From Nitratifractor sp. (GTDB lineage: Bacteria; Campylobacterota; Campylobacteria; Campylobacterales; Sulfurovaceae): a stretch of 8,106 nt of DNA. The notes under the pieces are model-generated. The model saw only the letters and a list, made by a program, of their open reading frames with translations, searched no databases and was not told the DNA's origin. This document shows positions 1 through 6,968 of the stretch, in pieces (positions within the stretch are counted from its first letter, which is position 1; every line of letters starts with the position of its first letter). The stretch covers positions 1-8,106 of the forward strand of contig WFYP01000251.1 in the NCBI GenBank assembly GCA_015490055.1, in the 5' to 3' direction. Both the position numbers and the translations under genes were made by a program.

Positions 1-254
1 CAAAATTAACAAATACTCACTAAAAATGGGACTATTTAGAAAACAATATGTAACATTAAGTAACACTAAAATATTTATTTCATTTATTATTTTAATTCAT
101 TTTTATTGTATGGTTTATAGTATTCCCATTTTATGGTATATTTGTAACAATAAGCCTAAAATAGGCTATTTACTGCCCTTGATTATAAAATTTATTATGA
201 TATTATTTCATAATAACAAACAAATATGCTAAATAGAATGCATTGTGTATAACT
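1..254. other. AT-rich intergenic leader, no supported gene
   Basis: This stretch is very AT-rich and holds no gene I can support. A 68-codon hydrophobic open frame starts at 26 but has no ribosome site and looks like a by-product of base composition. A small hairpin lies at 153-167 (AGCCTA, loop AAA, TAGGCT) followed by ATTTACTG; it could be a weak terminator for a gene left of the window, but the T-run is poor. A TAGAAT at 234-239 could be a -10 for the downstream HU gene, with no clear -35. Confidence 0.5.
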
Positions 255-268
255 AAAGAGGAGAATTA

Positions 269-547
269 ATGAAAAAATCAGTATTGATAAATGAGGTAGC
301 AGAAAAAACAGGATTGTCTAGAAAAGAGACTGAATTAGTAATAAATACAATGTTAGATACTATTGTAGATTCACTTAAACATAAAGAACCTGTATCATTT
401 TTGGGCTTTGGGTCGTTTGAACCTGTAAAGAAAAATGCTAGAGAGATCTATATTCCAGGAACAACTACAAAAGTTCAAGTAGCAGAGAAGTATGGCGTTC
501 GTTTTAAGCCAGGCAAGACTCTTAAAAAGCAAATTCAAGAGGGATAA
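269..547 (+). CDS. HU/IHF-family DNA-binding protein
   Basis: A 92-residue histone-like protein that should act as a dimer in the nucleoid, bending DNA. The N-terminal helical part (residues 1-40) is followed by the family signature VSFLGFGSFEPV (42-53), an AR pair (57-58), the DNA-binding arm, and the closing FKPGKTLKK (79-87). Length is normal for HU (about 90). The arm differs from the usual GRNPxTG: here it reads IYIPGTT, so the intercalating proline is kept at position 63 while the preceding Arg-Asn is Tyr-Ile. The start is set by a strong AAAGAGGAGA (255-264) just upstream of the ATG. It stands alone on the plus strand, convergent with the efflux operon and separated from it by the repeat element. 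HU versus IHF subunit cannot be settled from the sequence. Confidence 0.93.
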   Translation: MKKSVLINEVAEKTGLSRKETELVINTMLDTIVDSLKHKEPVSFLGFGSFEPVKKNAREIYIPGTTTKVQVAEKYGVRFKPGKTLKKQIQEG

Positions 548-550
548 ACT

Positions 551-582
551 CTGTAGCTCCACACTCTTTTTGTGGGCTATAG
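551..582 (+). terminator. Terminator-like hairpin after the HU gene
   Basis: CTGTAGC-T-CCACA (551-563) pairs with TGTGGGCTATAG (571-582), giving about 12 pairs with one G-U and one bulged T around a pyrimidine-rich loop. It begins four bases after the HU stop codon. There is no run of T after the stem, so it may stabilise the 3' end or terminate weakly rather than act as a classical intrinsic terminator. Confidence 0.45.
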
Positions 583-690
583 CAACTTTAAATAATATTA
601 TATTATTACTCTTCTATTCTTAATATATTTAGTGTACTTTTTAATTTATTATCTCTTTATAGTTCCACACAATGGTGTATATCTTTATTT
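583..690. other. AT-rich spacer
   Basis: No gene is visible. It holds a 4-bp hairpin (ACAC/GTGT, 667-678) and one of three occurrences of TCCACAC in this intergenic region (558-564, 664-670, 1131-1137), of unknown meaning. Confidence 0.4.
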
Positions 691-700
691 ACTTCAGTTA
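675..700. repeat. Partial TIR tip, possible remnant of a further element copy
   Basis: ACTTCAGTTA at 691-700 is an exact inverse of TAACTGAAGT at 721-730, the outer end of the adjacent element. GTATAT also occurs 8 bases before it (677-682), the same spacing as in the element's own right end (969-974 to 983). The intervening 8 bases differ mostly. It reads like a decayed right end of another copy, or a TIR-like target sequence. Confidence 0.35.
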
Positions 701-721
701 ATAGCTTAATTATCTATTTAT

Positions 722-990
722 AACTGAAGTTACGCACTATATACAATATTTAACAAATCAAAAAAGTGACAGATATGAAAGAAAAATTCTCTCTCCTAGC
801 CGAAGCTAAGAGTGATAATTTTTCTTTTATAGGTGTTGCTTTTTTGTTTTACCCTTTGGGTAGCACAAGAGGGCACTTACTGTAAACAGAATTTAGGGCA
901 AGTTAGCTTTGGCTAGCTTTTATTAAAAAATATTCACATTAAGTACCCTCTTGTGCTATTAAATAATGTATATAGTGCGTAACTTCAGTT
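722..990 (+). mobile_element. MITE-like element, copy 1 (269 bp)
   Basis: A short element without a transposase. Its ends are 31-bp terminal inverted repeats, 722-752 and 960-990, matching at 30 of 31 positions and starting AACTGAAGTTACGCAC. Inside are two more inverted repeats. A 23-bp stem with three mismatches (778-800 with 805-827) closes on a CGAA loop, and a 19-bp stem with one mismatch (861-879 with 940-958) encloses an 8-bp hairpin AAGTTAGC/GCTAGCTT (900-919). A near-identical inverted copy lies at 6969-7238. The flanks TTTATAA (717-723) and TTATTAA (989-995) may be an imperfect target duplication; a TA duplication (721-722, 990-991) is an alternative. The size, TIRs and lack of coding content fit a MITE mobilised by a transposase elsewhere. 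The insertion-sequence family is not identified. Confidence 0.8.
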
Positions 991-1097
991 ATTAAGAAAT
1001 TATAATATATTATTTAGACAAAAACTGTCTAGTTAAATTTATTTTTATAAAATTATGATTTTATGGGTTGTTTATATAGAAGATATTAAATTAAGAA
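991..1097. other. AT-rich spacer
   Basis: Intergenic sequence between the element and the operon terminator. I see no gene or strong structure. Confidence 0.4.
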
Positions 1098-1127
1098 AAC
1101 TTAAAAACTCAGCGAGGCTTTAGCCTC
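1098..1127 (-). terminator. Probable intrinsic terminator of the efflux operon
   Basis: Read on the minus strand, GAGGCT-AA-AGCCTC (1127-1114) is a perfect 6-bp hairpin. It is followed by GCTGAG, TTTTT (1107-1103) and another T-rich patch. It lies 43 bases past the pump stop codon. The T-run begins six bases after the stem, a little far from ideal; a small CTC/GAG stem directly before TTTTT could bridge the gap. Confidence 0.55.
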
Positions 1128-1129
1128 TA

Positions 1130-1164
1130 CTCCACACAACAACAAAGTTTGTTATTGTGTTGAG
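1130..1164 (-). terminator. Long AT-rich hairpin directly after the pump gene
   Basis: CACAACAACAAA (1135-1146) pairs with TTTGTTATTGTG (1148-1159) at 11 of 12 positions, extended by CTC (1130-1132) with GAG (1162-1164). It begins six bases after the RND stop. There is no T-run directly behind it, so it is more likely a 3'-end stabilising hairpin or the first part of a two-hairpin terminator with 1098-1127. Confidence 0.45.
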
Positions 1165-1170
1165 CTAAAC

Positions 1171-4100
1171 CTACTTTAACTCATACCACTTTCTTAGCCA
1201 TCTATCTAGTGGATAGACTATTTTATAAATTGCTGGAACAACTAGCAGGGTTAGGATTGTTGAGCTTACAAGTCCGCCAATAATTGCTAGTGCCATTGGG
1301 GAGTTACTCTCGAACCCTGGACCTTTGCTAAATGCTAGGGGTAACATTGCTCCTATCATTGCGAATGTTGTCATTAATATTGGGCGAAGTCTCTTTTCGC
1401 CGGCTTCTATAATTGCACTGTCTAAATCTAAGCCCTCTTTTATGGCTCGGTTTGCGTAATCTACAACCAAAATTGCATTTTTGCCTACCATTCCAAGTAA
1501 CAAAATTATCCCAATCATTACAAATAGGCTAAAGTTGTTGCCACTAAAGTGCAAGGCTACCATAACCCCTGTAAACGATAGTGGCATTGCAACCATAATA
1601 ATTAGTGGCTGAATAAACGACTCATAAAGTGCTGCTAATATTAGATAAATTAAAATTACTGCCAAGCCAACAGCTCCTGCAAAGGCTTTTGCGGTATCTT
1701 GCATATGCTCTATATCGCCTGTAAAGCGGTAGCTATATCCTTTTGGCAGTAGGGGTTTTAACTCTTTTTCTATCTTTTTCATTACCACATTTAAACTAAC
1801 ACCATTTAGCCCAGCGGTTACTAAAACTTTATGCTCCATATCGTAGCGGTTAATAGATGCCAGTTTAGAGGTTTTTTCTATCTTAATAATCCCTTCTAGC
1901 GGTATTAAGTCGCCATTTTTGGCTCGCACTTTTAACTTTTTTATACTCTCTATACTTTTGCGACTCTTATCTCCTAAACGCATTGTAATATCGTACTCTC
2001 GTCCACCCTCTTGGTAGTATGAAATTGGCATTTCGCTAGAGTATGCAGCTATTAATAGCTTTGCTACTTCGCTTGCGTTTACGCCAAATCTTGCTGCACT
2101 CTCTTTATCGATTTTAATATTTATTTGTGGCTTACCGCCTACTAAGTCTCTATCTATATCTGCAAGCCCTTTTATTTTGTGCATTTTTTGCATTAATTTA
2201 GCTGAAATGTCATCTAACTTTTTAAAGTCGCTACCTGTAATTACCACTTGCACCGGTGCAGAACTTTCGCCTGTCTCAAATGGTGGTATCTTTAGCACTA
2301 CAATATTTAAGCTCTTATATTTTGCAAGCTTTCTTCTATATTCTTTTATAATTTTTGCTTGTGGCATATTAAGGCGTTGCTCTTTTGGAATAGTTTTAAC
2401 ATAAATTTTTGCTTTGTATGGCTCTTTTGCTGCATTATATGCGATTGAAAGAATTGCATATTTTGTTAATTTATCTGCTCTTATCTCATTTAAAATTGGC
2501 TTGACCTTTTGTTGCATTGCCTCTAAGCTTGTTCCAACTGGTGCTTTTATCTGCACTTGGTACTCGCCGTTATCTTCCATTGGCATAAAATCCATACCAA
2601 CTTTTAGCCCAAAACTTGCTACTAAAAGCCCTATTGTTAGAAATAGAGTAATATATTTAAAGCGAATTATCTGTCTGACAACAGCTTTATATACACTATC
2701 TAATTTTCTAAAAAAGCCTTCTGTAACTCTGTAAAACCAACTCTTGCTAGCTTTAAGAGTTCTTGCCGAAACAGTAGGTACAAGCATAACAGAAACAAAA
2801 AATGATAGCACAATTCCAGAGGCTACAGTAATTGCAAACGAATTAAAAAATAGCCCCACAATACCGTCCATAAAGGCGATAGGAATAAACACTGCCAAAA
2901 GCACAGCCGAGATTCCCATAATCGAAAATGCTATTTCGCCAATACCCTCTGTTGCTGCTTGAATAGCACTTTTACCCTCTTCTAATTTTTTGGTTATATT
3001 TTCTATTACTACGATTGCATCATCGATAAATATACCGATTGCCAAAGTTAGCCCTATCATTGTAAGGCGGTTCAAATCGTAACCTAACCAATTAATAATA
3101 GCAAATGTTCCAATCACCGAAGTTGGTATCGCAATGGCAGCAACAAGTGTTGTTCTAAAGTTTCGCAAAAAGAAAAATACAATAATAACAGCTAAAATCG
3201 AACCATAAATTAAATCGAATGTAACATTATGCATATTTACCAAGATTTTATCGGATTGGTCGTTCACAAGTTGCAGTGTATAATTTTTGCCTGCAATATC
3301 TTTTAATTTTGGCATTAATGCTTTAACTTTTTTAATTATATTTAAAACATTTTCGCCAGATACCTTTTTGACCACAAGAGTAACACCCTGTTCACCATTT
3401 AAGCTAGAGTATGTTTTAGCATCGCTTATAGAGTCTTTAACCTCGGCTACATCGCCTAAATGTACACCTGGTTTGATTATTAAATTTCTAAGTTCTTGCA
3501 TACTATTAGCATCGGCTTTTACTTTTATTTTTATAACTTTTTTAGAGTTCTCTATCTCTCCAGCACCTAAAGAGAGGTTGTTCGCCGAAATTAAACCTTG
3601 CAATTCGCTAGCACTTAAATTATATTTGTTAAGCTTATTTGGGTTTAAAAATATTCTAATCTCTCTTGCTCTATAACCCAAAATATCTACGGCTCCAACA
3701 CCTTTAATACGCTGAATTTTTGGCTTTAATTTCTCTTTGGCAAGTTGCATTAATGCCTTAGCATCGCCATTTTTGCTAGCCACAAATAAATCGATTACTT
3801 CGCCACCAATTCCAAGCTTTCTAACTATTGGTTTCTCTACATTTTCAGGCAGACTTAGAGAGCCTAGTTTATCGCGAACATCATTTGTTGCTTCGTCTAA
3901 ATTTTTATTTAACTCAAACTGCACAATAACTGTACTAAAGTTATCGTAACTTGTGGACATTAGCTTTTTAATACCATCAATCCCACTTACTGCTTCTTCG
4001 ATTTTATCGGTTAGCTTACTCTCAACAGTAGTTGCGTCTGCTCCGTGGTAAATTGTCTGAATCGAAACTACCGGAAAATCTACATTAGGAAATAGGTTTA

Positions 4101-4194
4101 CAGGCATACTCTTATACGACATCAGCCCAAATACAATAAATACCATAACCCCCATTAGCGTAGTAATAGGGCGCTTAATTGCAAAGTTATACAT
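1171..4194 (-). CDS. RND-family inner-membrane efflux pump (AcrB-type permease)
   Basis: A 1007-residue proton-driven drug/metabolite exporter, the motor of the tripartite pump encoded here. The layout is that of the RND family. It has TM1 at about 11-27, a first periplasmic loop to about 325, TM2-TM6 to about 475, TM7 at about 512-530, a second periplasmic loop, and TM8-TM12 from 839 on. The proton-relay residues are visible: Asp391-Asp392 in GIFIDDAIVV (AcrB Asp407/408) and Lys905 in GMVGKNAIL (AcrB Lys940). Length is normal, and PMEDNGEYQV (538-547) fits the hydrophobe/amphiphile efflux (HAE) branch. I see no methionine pattern of metal exporters, but the substrate cannot be read. The ATG overlaps the adaptor's TAA by one base (TAATG), with GGAG about 9 bases upstream, so translation is probably coupled. 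The stop is TAG, followed by two hairpins. Confidence 0.96.
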   Translation of the reverse strand: MYNFAIKRPITTLMGVMVFIVFGLMSYKSMPVNLFPNVDFPVVSIQTIYHGADATTVESKLTDKIEEAVSGIDGIKKLMSTSYDNFSTVIVQFELNKNLDEATNDVRDKLGSLSLPENVEKPIVRKLGIGGEVIDLFVASKNGDAKALMQLAKEKLKPKIQRIKGVGAVDILGYRAREIRIFLNPNKLNKYNLSASELQGLISANNLSLGAGEIENSKKVIKIKVKADANSMQELRNLIIKPGVHLGDVAEVKDSISDAKTYSSLNGEQGVTLVVKKVSGENVLNIIKKVKALMPKLKDIAGKNYTLQLVNDQSDKILVNMHNVTFDLIYGSILAVIIVFFFLRNFRTTLVAAIAIPTSVIGTFAIINWLGYDLNRLTMIGLTLAIGIFIDDAIVVIENITKKLEEGKSAIQAATEGIGEIAFSIMGISAVLLAVFIPIAFMDGIVGLFFNSFAITVASGIVLSFFVSVMLVPTVSARTLKASKSWFYRVTEGFFRKLDSVYKAVVRQIIRFKYITLFLTIGLLVASFGLKVGMDFMPMEDNGEYQVQIKAPVGTSLEAMQQKVKPILNEIRADKLTKYAILSIAYNAAKEPYKAKIYVKTIPKEQRLNMPQAKIIKEYRRKLAKYKSLNIVVLKIPPFETGESSAPVQVVITGSDFKKLDDISAKLMQKMHKIKGLADIDRDLVGGKPQINIKIDKESAARFGVNASEVAKLLIAAYSSEMPISYYQEGGREYDITMRLGDKSRKSIESIKKLKVRAKNGDLIPLEGIIKIEKTSKLASINRYDMEHKVLVTAGLNGVSLNVVMKKIEKELKPLLPKGYSYRFTGDIEHMQDTAKAFAGAVGLAVILIYLILAALYESFIQPLIIMVAMPLSFTGVMVALHFSGNNFSLFVMIGIILLLGMVGKNAILVVDYANRAIKEGLDLDSAIIEAGEKRLRPILMTTFAMIGAMLPLAFSKGPGFESNSPMALAIIGGLVSSTILTLLVVPAIYKIVYPLDRWLRKWYELK

Positions 4195-4895
4195 TAGTTA
4201 TCTCCAAGTTCTATTGTGCCATCGCCAAAGAGCCCACTTGCTAAAGTACCGGCTTCTACTTCGGCTTTTACTGTATGGTTTTTACTATCAACCATTGGGT
4301 ATATTTTATAAATTTTCCCACTACGAACTTTGTTGCTTCCATCTAATTTATACTTAAAAATATCGCCAACTTTTACACTAGCTAAATACTTTTGGTCAAA
4401 CTCTAAAACCAGCTTTTTCTTATTGCTTTCTATTTTTAAAAGCATTCGCGGAGCCATAGCACTTACAACATCGCCAACCTCAACCGCTTTTGCTGTGATA
4501 ATTCCACTAAACGGAGCTTTAAGTATGCTTTTATTGTAGTTTGCTAAAGCTAAAGCTAAATTAGCCTTTGCACTTTTATACTCAAAATCAAACTTATCAA
4601 AAATAGCCTTGTTTTGCACATCTTTAGCCTTTAAGGCTCTATTGTAACTCTTTTTTGCAAATTCCAACCCTGCCCTTGCCTTTGCAACATAGGCTTTTAA
4701 GTCGCTATTTTCTAGTGTCGCCAAAATTTGTTTTCTCTCTACTTTGCTTCCAATATCTACCTTAACATCTGCCACCATTCCATTGGTACTAAAAGCTAAA
4801 GATGCCTCTTTTTTTGGTACTACATTAAAAGTAGCATAAACCCCTTGTGCATAACTTACCACCGTTAAAATTGCTATTAAAATTATCTTTTTCAT
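4194..4895 (-). CDS. Periplasmic adaptor (membrane fusion protein) of the RND pump
   Basis: A 233-residue adaptor that should link the pump to the TolC-type channel. It begins with a signal peptide (about 1-21, MKKIILIAIL then a run to QGVYA) without a lipobox cysteine. The first lipoyl half follows (about 38-62, VADVKVDIGSKV), then a short alpha-helical hairpin (about 63-122), the second lipoyl half (APFSGIITAKAVEVGDVV, 127-144) and a beta-barrel part to the end. It is short for the family (usually 350-400): the hairpin is reduced and the membrane-proximal domain is small or missing. The frame stays open 46 codons further upstream to 5033, but that stretch runs through the palindromic repeat; GAAGGAGA (4905-4912) supports the ATG at 4895. 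It overlaps the pump start by one base. Confidence 0.92.
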   Translation of the reverse strand: MKKIILIAILTVVSYAQGVYATFNVVPKKEASLAFSTNGMVADVKVDIGSKVERKQILATLENSDLKAYVAKARAGLEFAKKSYNRALKAKDVQNKAIFDKFDFEYKSAKANLALALANYNKSILKAPFSGIITAKAVEVGDVVSAMAPRMLLKIESNKKKLVLEFDQKYLASVKVGDIFKYKLDGSNKVRSGKIYKIYPMVDSKNHTVKAEVEAGTLASGLFGDGTIELGDN

Positions 4896-4904
4896 CTTAT
4901 AATG

Positions 4905-4912
4905 TCTCCTTC
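4905..4912 (-). promoter_or_regulatory. Ribosome binding site that fixes the adaptor start
   Basis: On the minus strand GAAGGAGA lies 9 bases before the ATG at 4895. No comparable site precedes the longer open frame from 5033, whose extra codons come from the REP-like palindrome and have no adaptor-like character. Confidence 0.8.
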
Positions 4913-4931
4913 TATAATATATTCCATATAA

Positions 4932-5049
4932 TTGTAGGGGACGACCTGTGTGTCGTCCCGTTAGTGCAAATAGCCATAAAAGTTTAATTACATAAATAAT
5001 CTTATGGCTATATAAATAAACGGGGCGACACATAGGTCGCCCCCTACAA
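4932..5049. repeat. 118-bp palindrome of two inverted REP-like hairpins (BIME-like)
   Basis: Symmetrical layout: 31-bp outer arms (4932-4962, 5019-5049; 28 of 31 match), 8-base spacers, 9-bp inner arms TAGCCATAA/TTATGGCTA (4971-4979, 5002-5010), and a 22-base centre. Each outer arm also folds by itself: GGGACGAC/GTCGTCCC (4938-4945, 4952-4959) and GGGGCGAC/GTCGCCCC (5022-5029, 5036-5043), both perfect 8-bp stems with 6-base loops. The arms are GC-rich against an AT-rich background. The element starts 7 bases after the TolC stop and ends 36 bases before the adaptor ATG, inside the operon, where it could influence mRNA stability or partial termination. It encodes no transposase and shows no clear target duplication. 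Confidence 0.8.
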
Positions 5050-5056
5050 ACTGCTA

Positions 5057-6274
5057 CTATCTAATAAATCTCTTAATATCATACCCTGCATAGTAATAAT
5101 AGAGTGCATAGGCAATCTCTAGCTCATATCTAGCTTTTGCTAAGTTTGCCTTGGCACTTACCATTTGGCTTAGTGCATCAAGGTAACTTACATAGTCTGC
5201 TAGCCCACTTTCGTACTGCTTTTTAACTGTTTCAAATAGCTTTTTTTGAGCTTGGTATTGTGCCTTCATTGCACGAATATGCTCTCTCGCAACGCTAAGT
5301 TTTTGCTTGCTTAATCTATACTGAACTCTCTGCTCTTGCAATTTTTGCTTAATTTCAAAGCCTAGCGACATTGCTTGTAATTTTATAGCTTGCGCCTTCT
5401 CTTTTGTTGCTCCGCCATCATAAAGTCTAATACCGGCAGTTAAATTTATTTTGGCTTGATGATTTTGCCCCTCTGGGTGCATTCTGTCGCTTCTACCATA
5501 GCCATACATATTGTAACTTGCATCTAAATTTATATGTGGATTTGTAGCACTCTTAACCATCTTGGCACCACTTAATATTGCACTCTGTTTCATTCTAAGT
5601 GCTTTTATTAAATCGTTAGCCCTAAATCTTACTTTTCTTTTTACAAAATGGGAATTACCAACTCTTTTAATTCGATAATTTGTCTTTAAACTCATTAAAC
5701 TTAACAAACTTTTACGCTGAAATTGCAAAGAGTTGATATTATCTTTTACAAGTGCGATTGCACCTTTTATGCTATATAAGTTATCATCAGTCGCAAAACC
5801 GCTAGATACTAATACTTTCGTCTTTTTCAACTGTTCATTTAATGTATGTAGCTTCTGTCTAAGTGCATCTATTAGGGCATCGAGACTTTTTATATTGTAG
5901 TAATCTTGCACAACTTGCAGATACAAACTCTTAGTAAAAAAGCTCTTGTTAAACTTTGCACTAGCAAGCTCAAAACGCTTTTGTCCCTTTTTTGCACGCT
6001 TTAGCCCACCATCATAAATTGCATACTTTAGCTTTACGCTTGCTCCATACATAATGCCAGGTTGCATAAAAGAGCGTGGATGCGAATCGCTAATAAAAGC
6101 CCCTAAATCAACAGTAGGCATCGCCTCTTTGCTTACACTTCTAAGTTCGCTTTGCTTTGCTTGAATCTGTAACTCTTTTGCCTTTACTAAGTTAGCATCT
6201 TGGGTATGGTTTAACATACTCTTTAGCCCACTAGCATTTAGCAAAAACGGCACTAAAATTAGTAACTTTTTCAC
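5057..6274 (-). CDS. TolC-family outer-membrane efflux channel
   Basis: A 405-residue outer-membrane factor that should trimerise into a barrel and periplasmic tunnel for the pump. It has a signal peptide (about 1-16, MKKLLILVPFLLNASG). The two internally repeated halves that define the family each show a beta-strand followed by YDGG (KYAIYDGG ending at 90; IRLYDGG ending at 288), then long lysine/glutamine-rich helices. The C-terminal helix contains YESGLADYVSYLDAL (about 354-368), typical of the family. It is slightly shorter than most members (about 420-490). The start is GTG at 6274, overlapping the repressor stop as GTGA, with AGAGGAGA (6281-6288) six bases upstream inside the repressor gene. 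The next internal ATG (residue 20) would remove the signal peptide. Confidence 0.93.
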   Translation of the reverse strand: MKKLLILVPFLLNASGLKSMLNHTQDANLVKAKELQIQAKQSELRSVSKEAMPTVDLGAFISDSHPRSFMQPGIMYGASVKLKYAIYDGGLKRAKKGQKRFELASAKFNKSFFTKSLYLQVVQDYYNIKSLDALIDALRQKLHTLNEQLKKTKVLVSSGFATDDNLYSIKGAIALVKDNINSLQFQRKSLLSLMSLKTNYRIKRVGNSHFVKRKVRFRANDLIKALRMKQSAILSGAKMVKSATNPHINLDASYNMYGYGRSDRMHPEGQNHQAKINLTAGIRLYDGGATKEKAQAIKLQAMSLGFEIKQKLQEQRVQYRLSKQKLSVAREHIRAMKAQYQAQKKLFETVKKQYESGLADYVSYLDALSQMVSAKANLAKARYELEIAYALYYYYAGYDIKRFIR

Positions 6275-6861
6275 TTTTTATCTCCTCTATAGCTAAACTC
6301 TACAAAGCTATTTATCTCCTGCTCTACCCTATCGCTGTTTCCTGTAGCAACACAAGTAATATATATACCTTTTACCGAACTAATAAGCATTTTAGATAGT
6401 TGCTTCGAGATTGCCTGCAACTCTGGGCTATCTTCATCTTCTAAAAGTATCTTCTCTAGCCAACCACTATATAGGTTAAAACACTCCATCTGAAACTCTT
6501 GCATCTCTTTGCTTGGCGAAACTAAAGAGATAGCGGTAAATTCGTTATAAAGCTTTCTTAAATCTCTATATTTACTATCGTAAAAAAAGCTCGCAAATAG
6601 CTTTAGTTTATCTAGCTTATCTTGAGTTTCGCTAAGCTTTATCTCCATTAAAGTATTATATTCACTCATCAAAAGGCGAGCCAACTCAAATACTAAATCA
6701 TCTTTATTCTCAAAATACTCATAAAAACTCCCCTTGCCAATACCAGCATGCGAAGTAATTTTACTAATGCTCAAAGAGCGTATATCTTCGTTTATAACAA
6801 GCTCTTTGCACGCTAATGCAATGCTTTGTCGCTTTTTAACTTTATCTACAACTATCGCCAT
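6271..6861 (-). CDS. TetR-family transcriptional repressor of the efflux operon
   Basis: A 196-residue regulator, normal TetR length. The N-terminal DNA-binding domain is clear: LSISKITSHAGIGKGSFYEYF (30-50), then ENKDDLVFEL, the classical TetR helix-turn-helix with recognition helix about 40-47. The C-terminal part is helical, variable and expected to bind an inducer, which cannot be predicted. It is the first gene of the operon and overlaps the TolC start. An AAAGGA site lies upstream of the ATG. A perfect 13-bp palindrome sits between its -10 and start codon, so autorepression together with control of the pump is the natural reading. Confidence 0.95.
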   Translation of the reverse strand: MAIVVDKVKKRQSIALACKELVINEDIRSLSISKITSHAGIGKGSFYEYFENKDDLVFELARLLMSEYNTLMEIKLSETQDKLDKLKLFASFFYDSKYRDLRKLYNEFTAISLVSPSKEMQEFQMECFNLYSGWLEKILLEDEDSPELQAISKQLSKMLISSVKGIYITCVATGNSDRVEQEINSFVEFSYRGDKK

Positions 6862-6884
6862 ATTTATCCTTTAAATTCTATGAC

Positions 6885-6897
6885 TGACCGTCGGTCA
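6885..6897. promoter_or_regulatory. Probable TetR operator
   Basis: TGACCG-T-CGGTCA is a perfect 6+1+6 palindrome 23 bases before the repressor ATG. The TGACCGnCGGTCA form is typical of operators bound by efflux-linked TetR proteins. It lies just downstream of the -10 and covers the expected transcription start, so binding should block initiation. Confidence 0.8.
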
Positions 6898-6903
6898 ATT
6901 AAA

Positions 6904-6912
6904 ATTATAGCA
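6904..6912 (-). promoter_or_regulatory. Extended -10 promoter of the efflux operon
   Basis: On the minus strand TGC-TATAAT (6912-6904) is a perfect -10 with the extended TG. The hexamer 17 bases further upstream, AGTAAA (6932-6927), is a poor -35. The expected start is near 6897, at the edge of the operator. Confidence 0.7.
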
Positions 6913-6968
6913 TAGTTTTTTGAACATTTACTAAACATTTAACTTTGCAGGCTATAATTTAATTTAAA

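Noticed and set aside
26..232. 68-codon hydrophobic open frame
   Set aside because: No ribosome site, very AT-rich, composition like random AT translation, and it spans a hairpin.
775..885. 36-codon frame (MKEKFSLLAEAK...) inside element copy 1
   Set aside because: No ribosome site. In copy 2 a one-base insertion gives a stop at codon 4, while the hairpin in the same place is kept.
691..990. CRISPR array
   Set aside because: The repeats are inverted and nested, not direct repeats with regular unique spacers, and no cas genes are present.
558..1137. TCCACAC occurring three times (558, 664, 1131)
   Set aside because: Irregular spacing and only 7 bases; two copies lie in unrelated hairpins, so chance is a sufficient explanation.
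2177..3949. Several plus-strand open frames opposite the pump gene
   Set aside because: They are antisense shadows of the RND coding sequence with no ribosome sites or recognisable domains.
4896..5033. N-terminal extension of the adaptor by 46 codons
   Set aside because: The extension translates the REP-like palindrome. A proper ribosome site and signal peptide begin at 4895.
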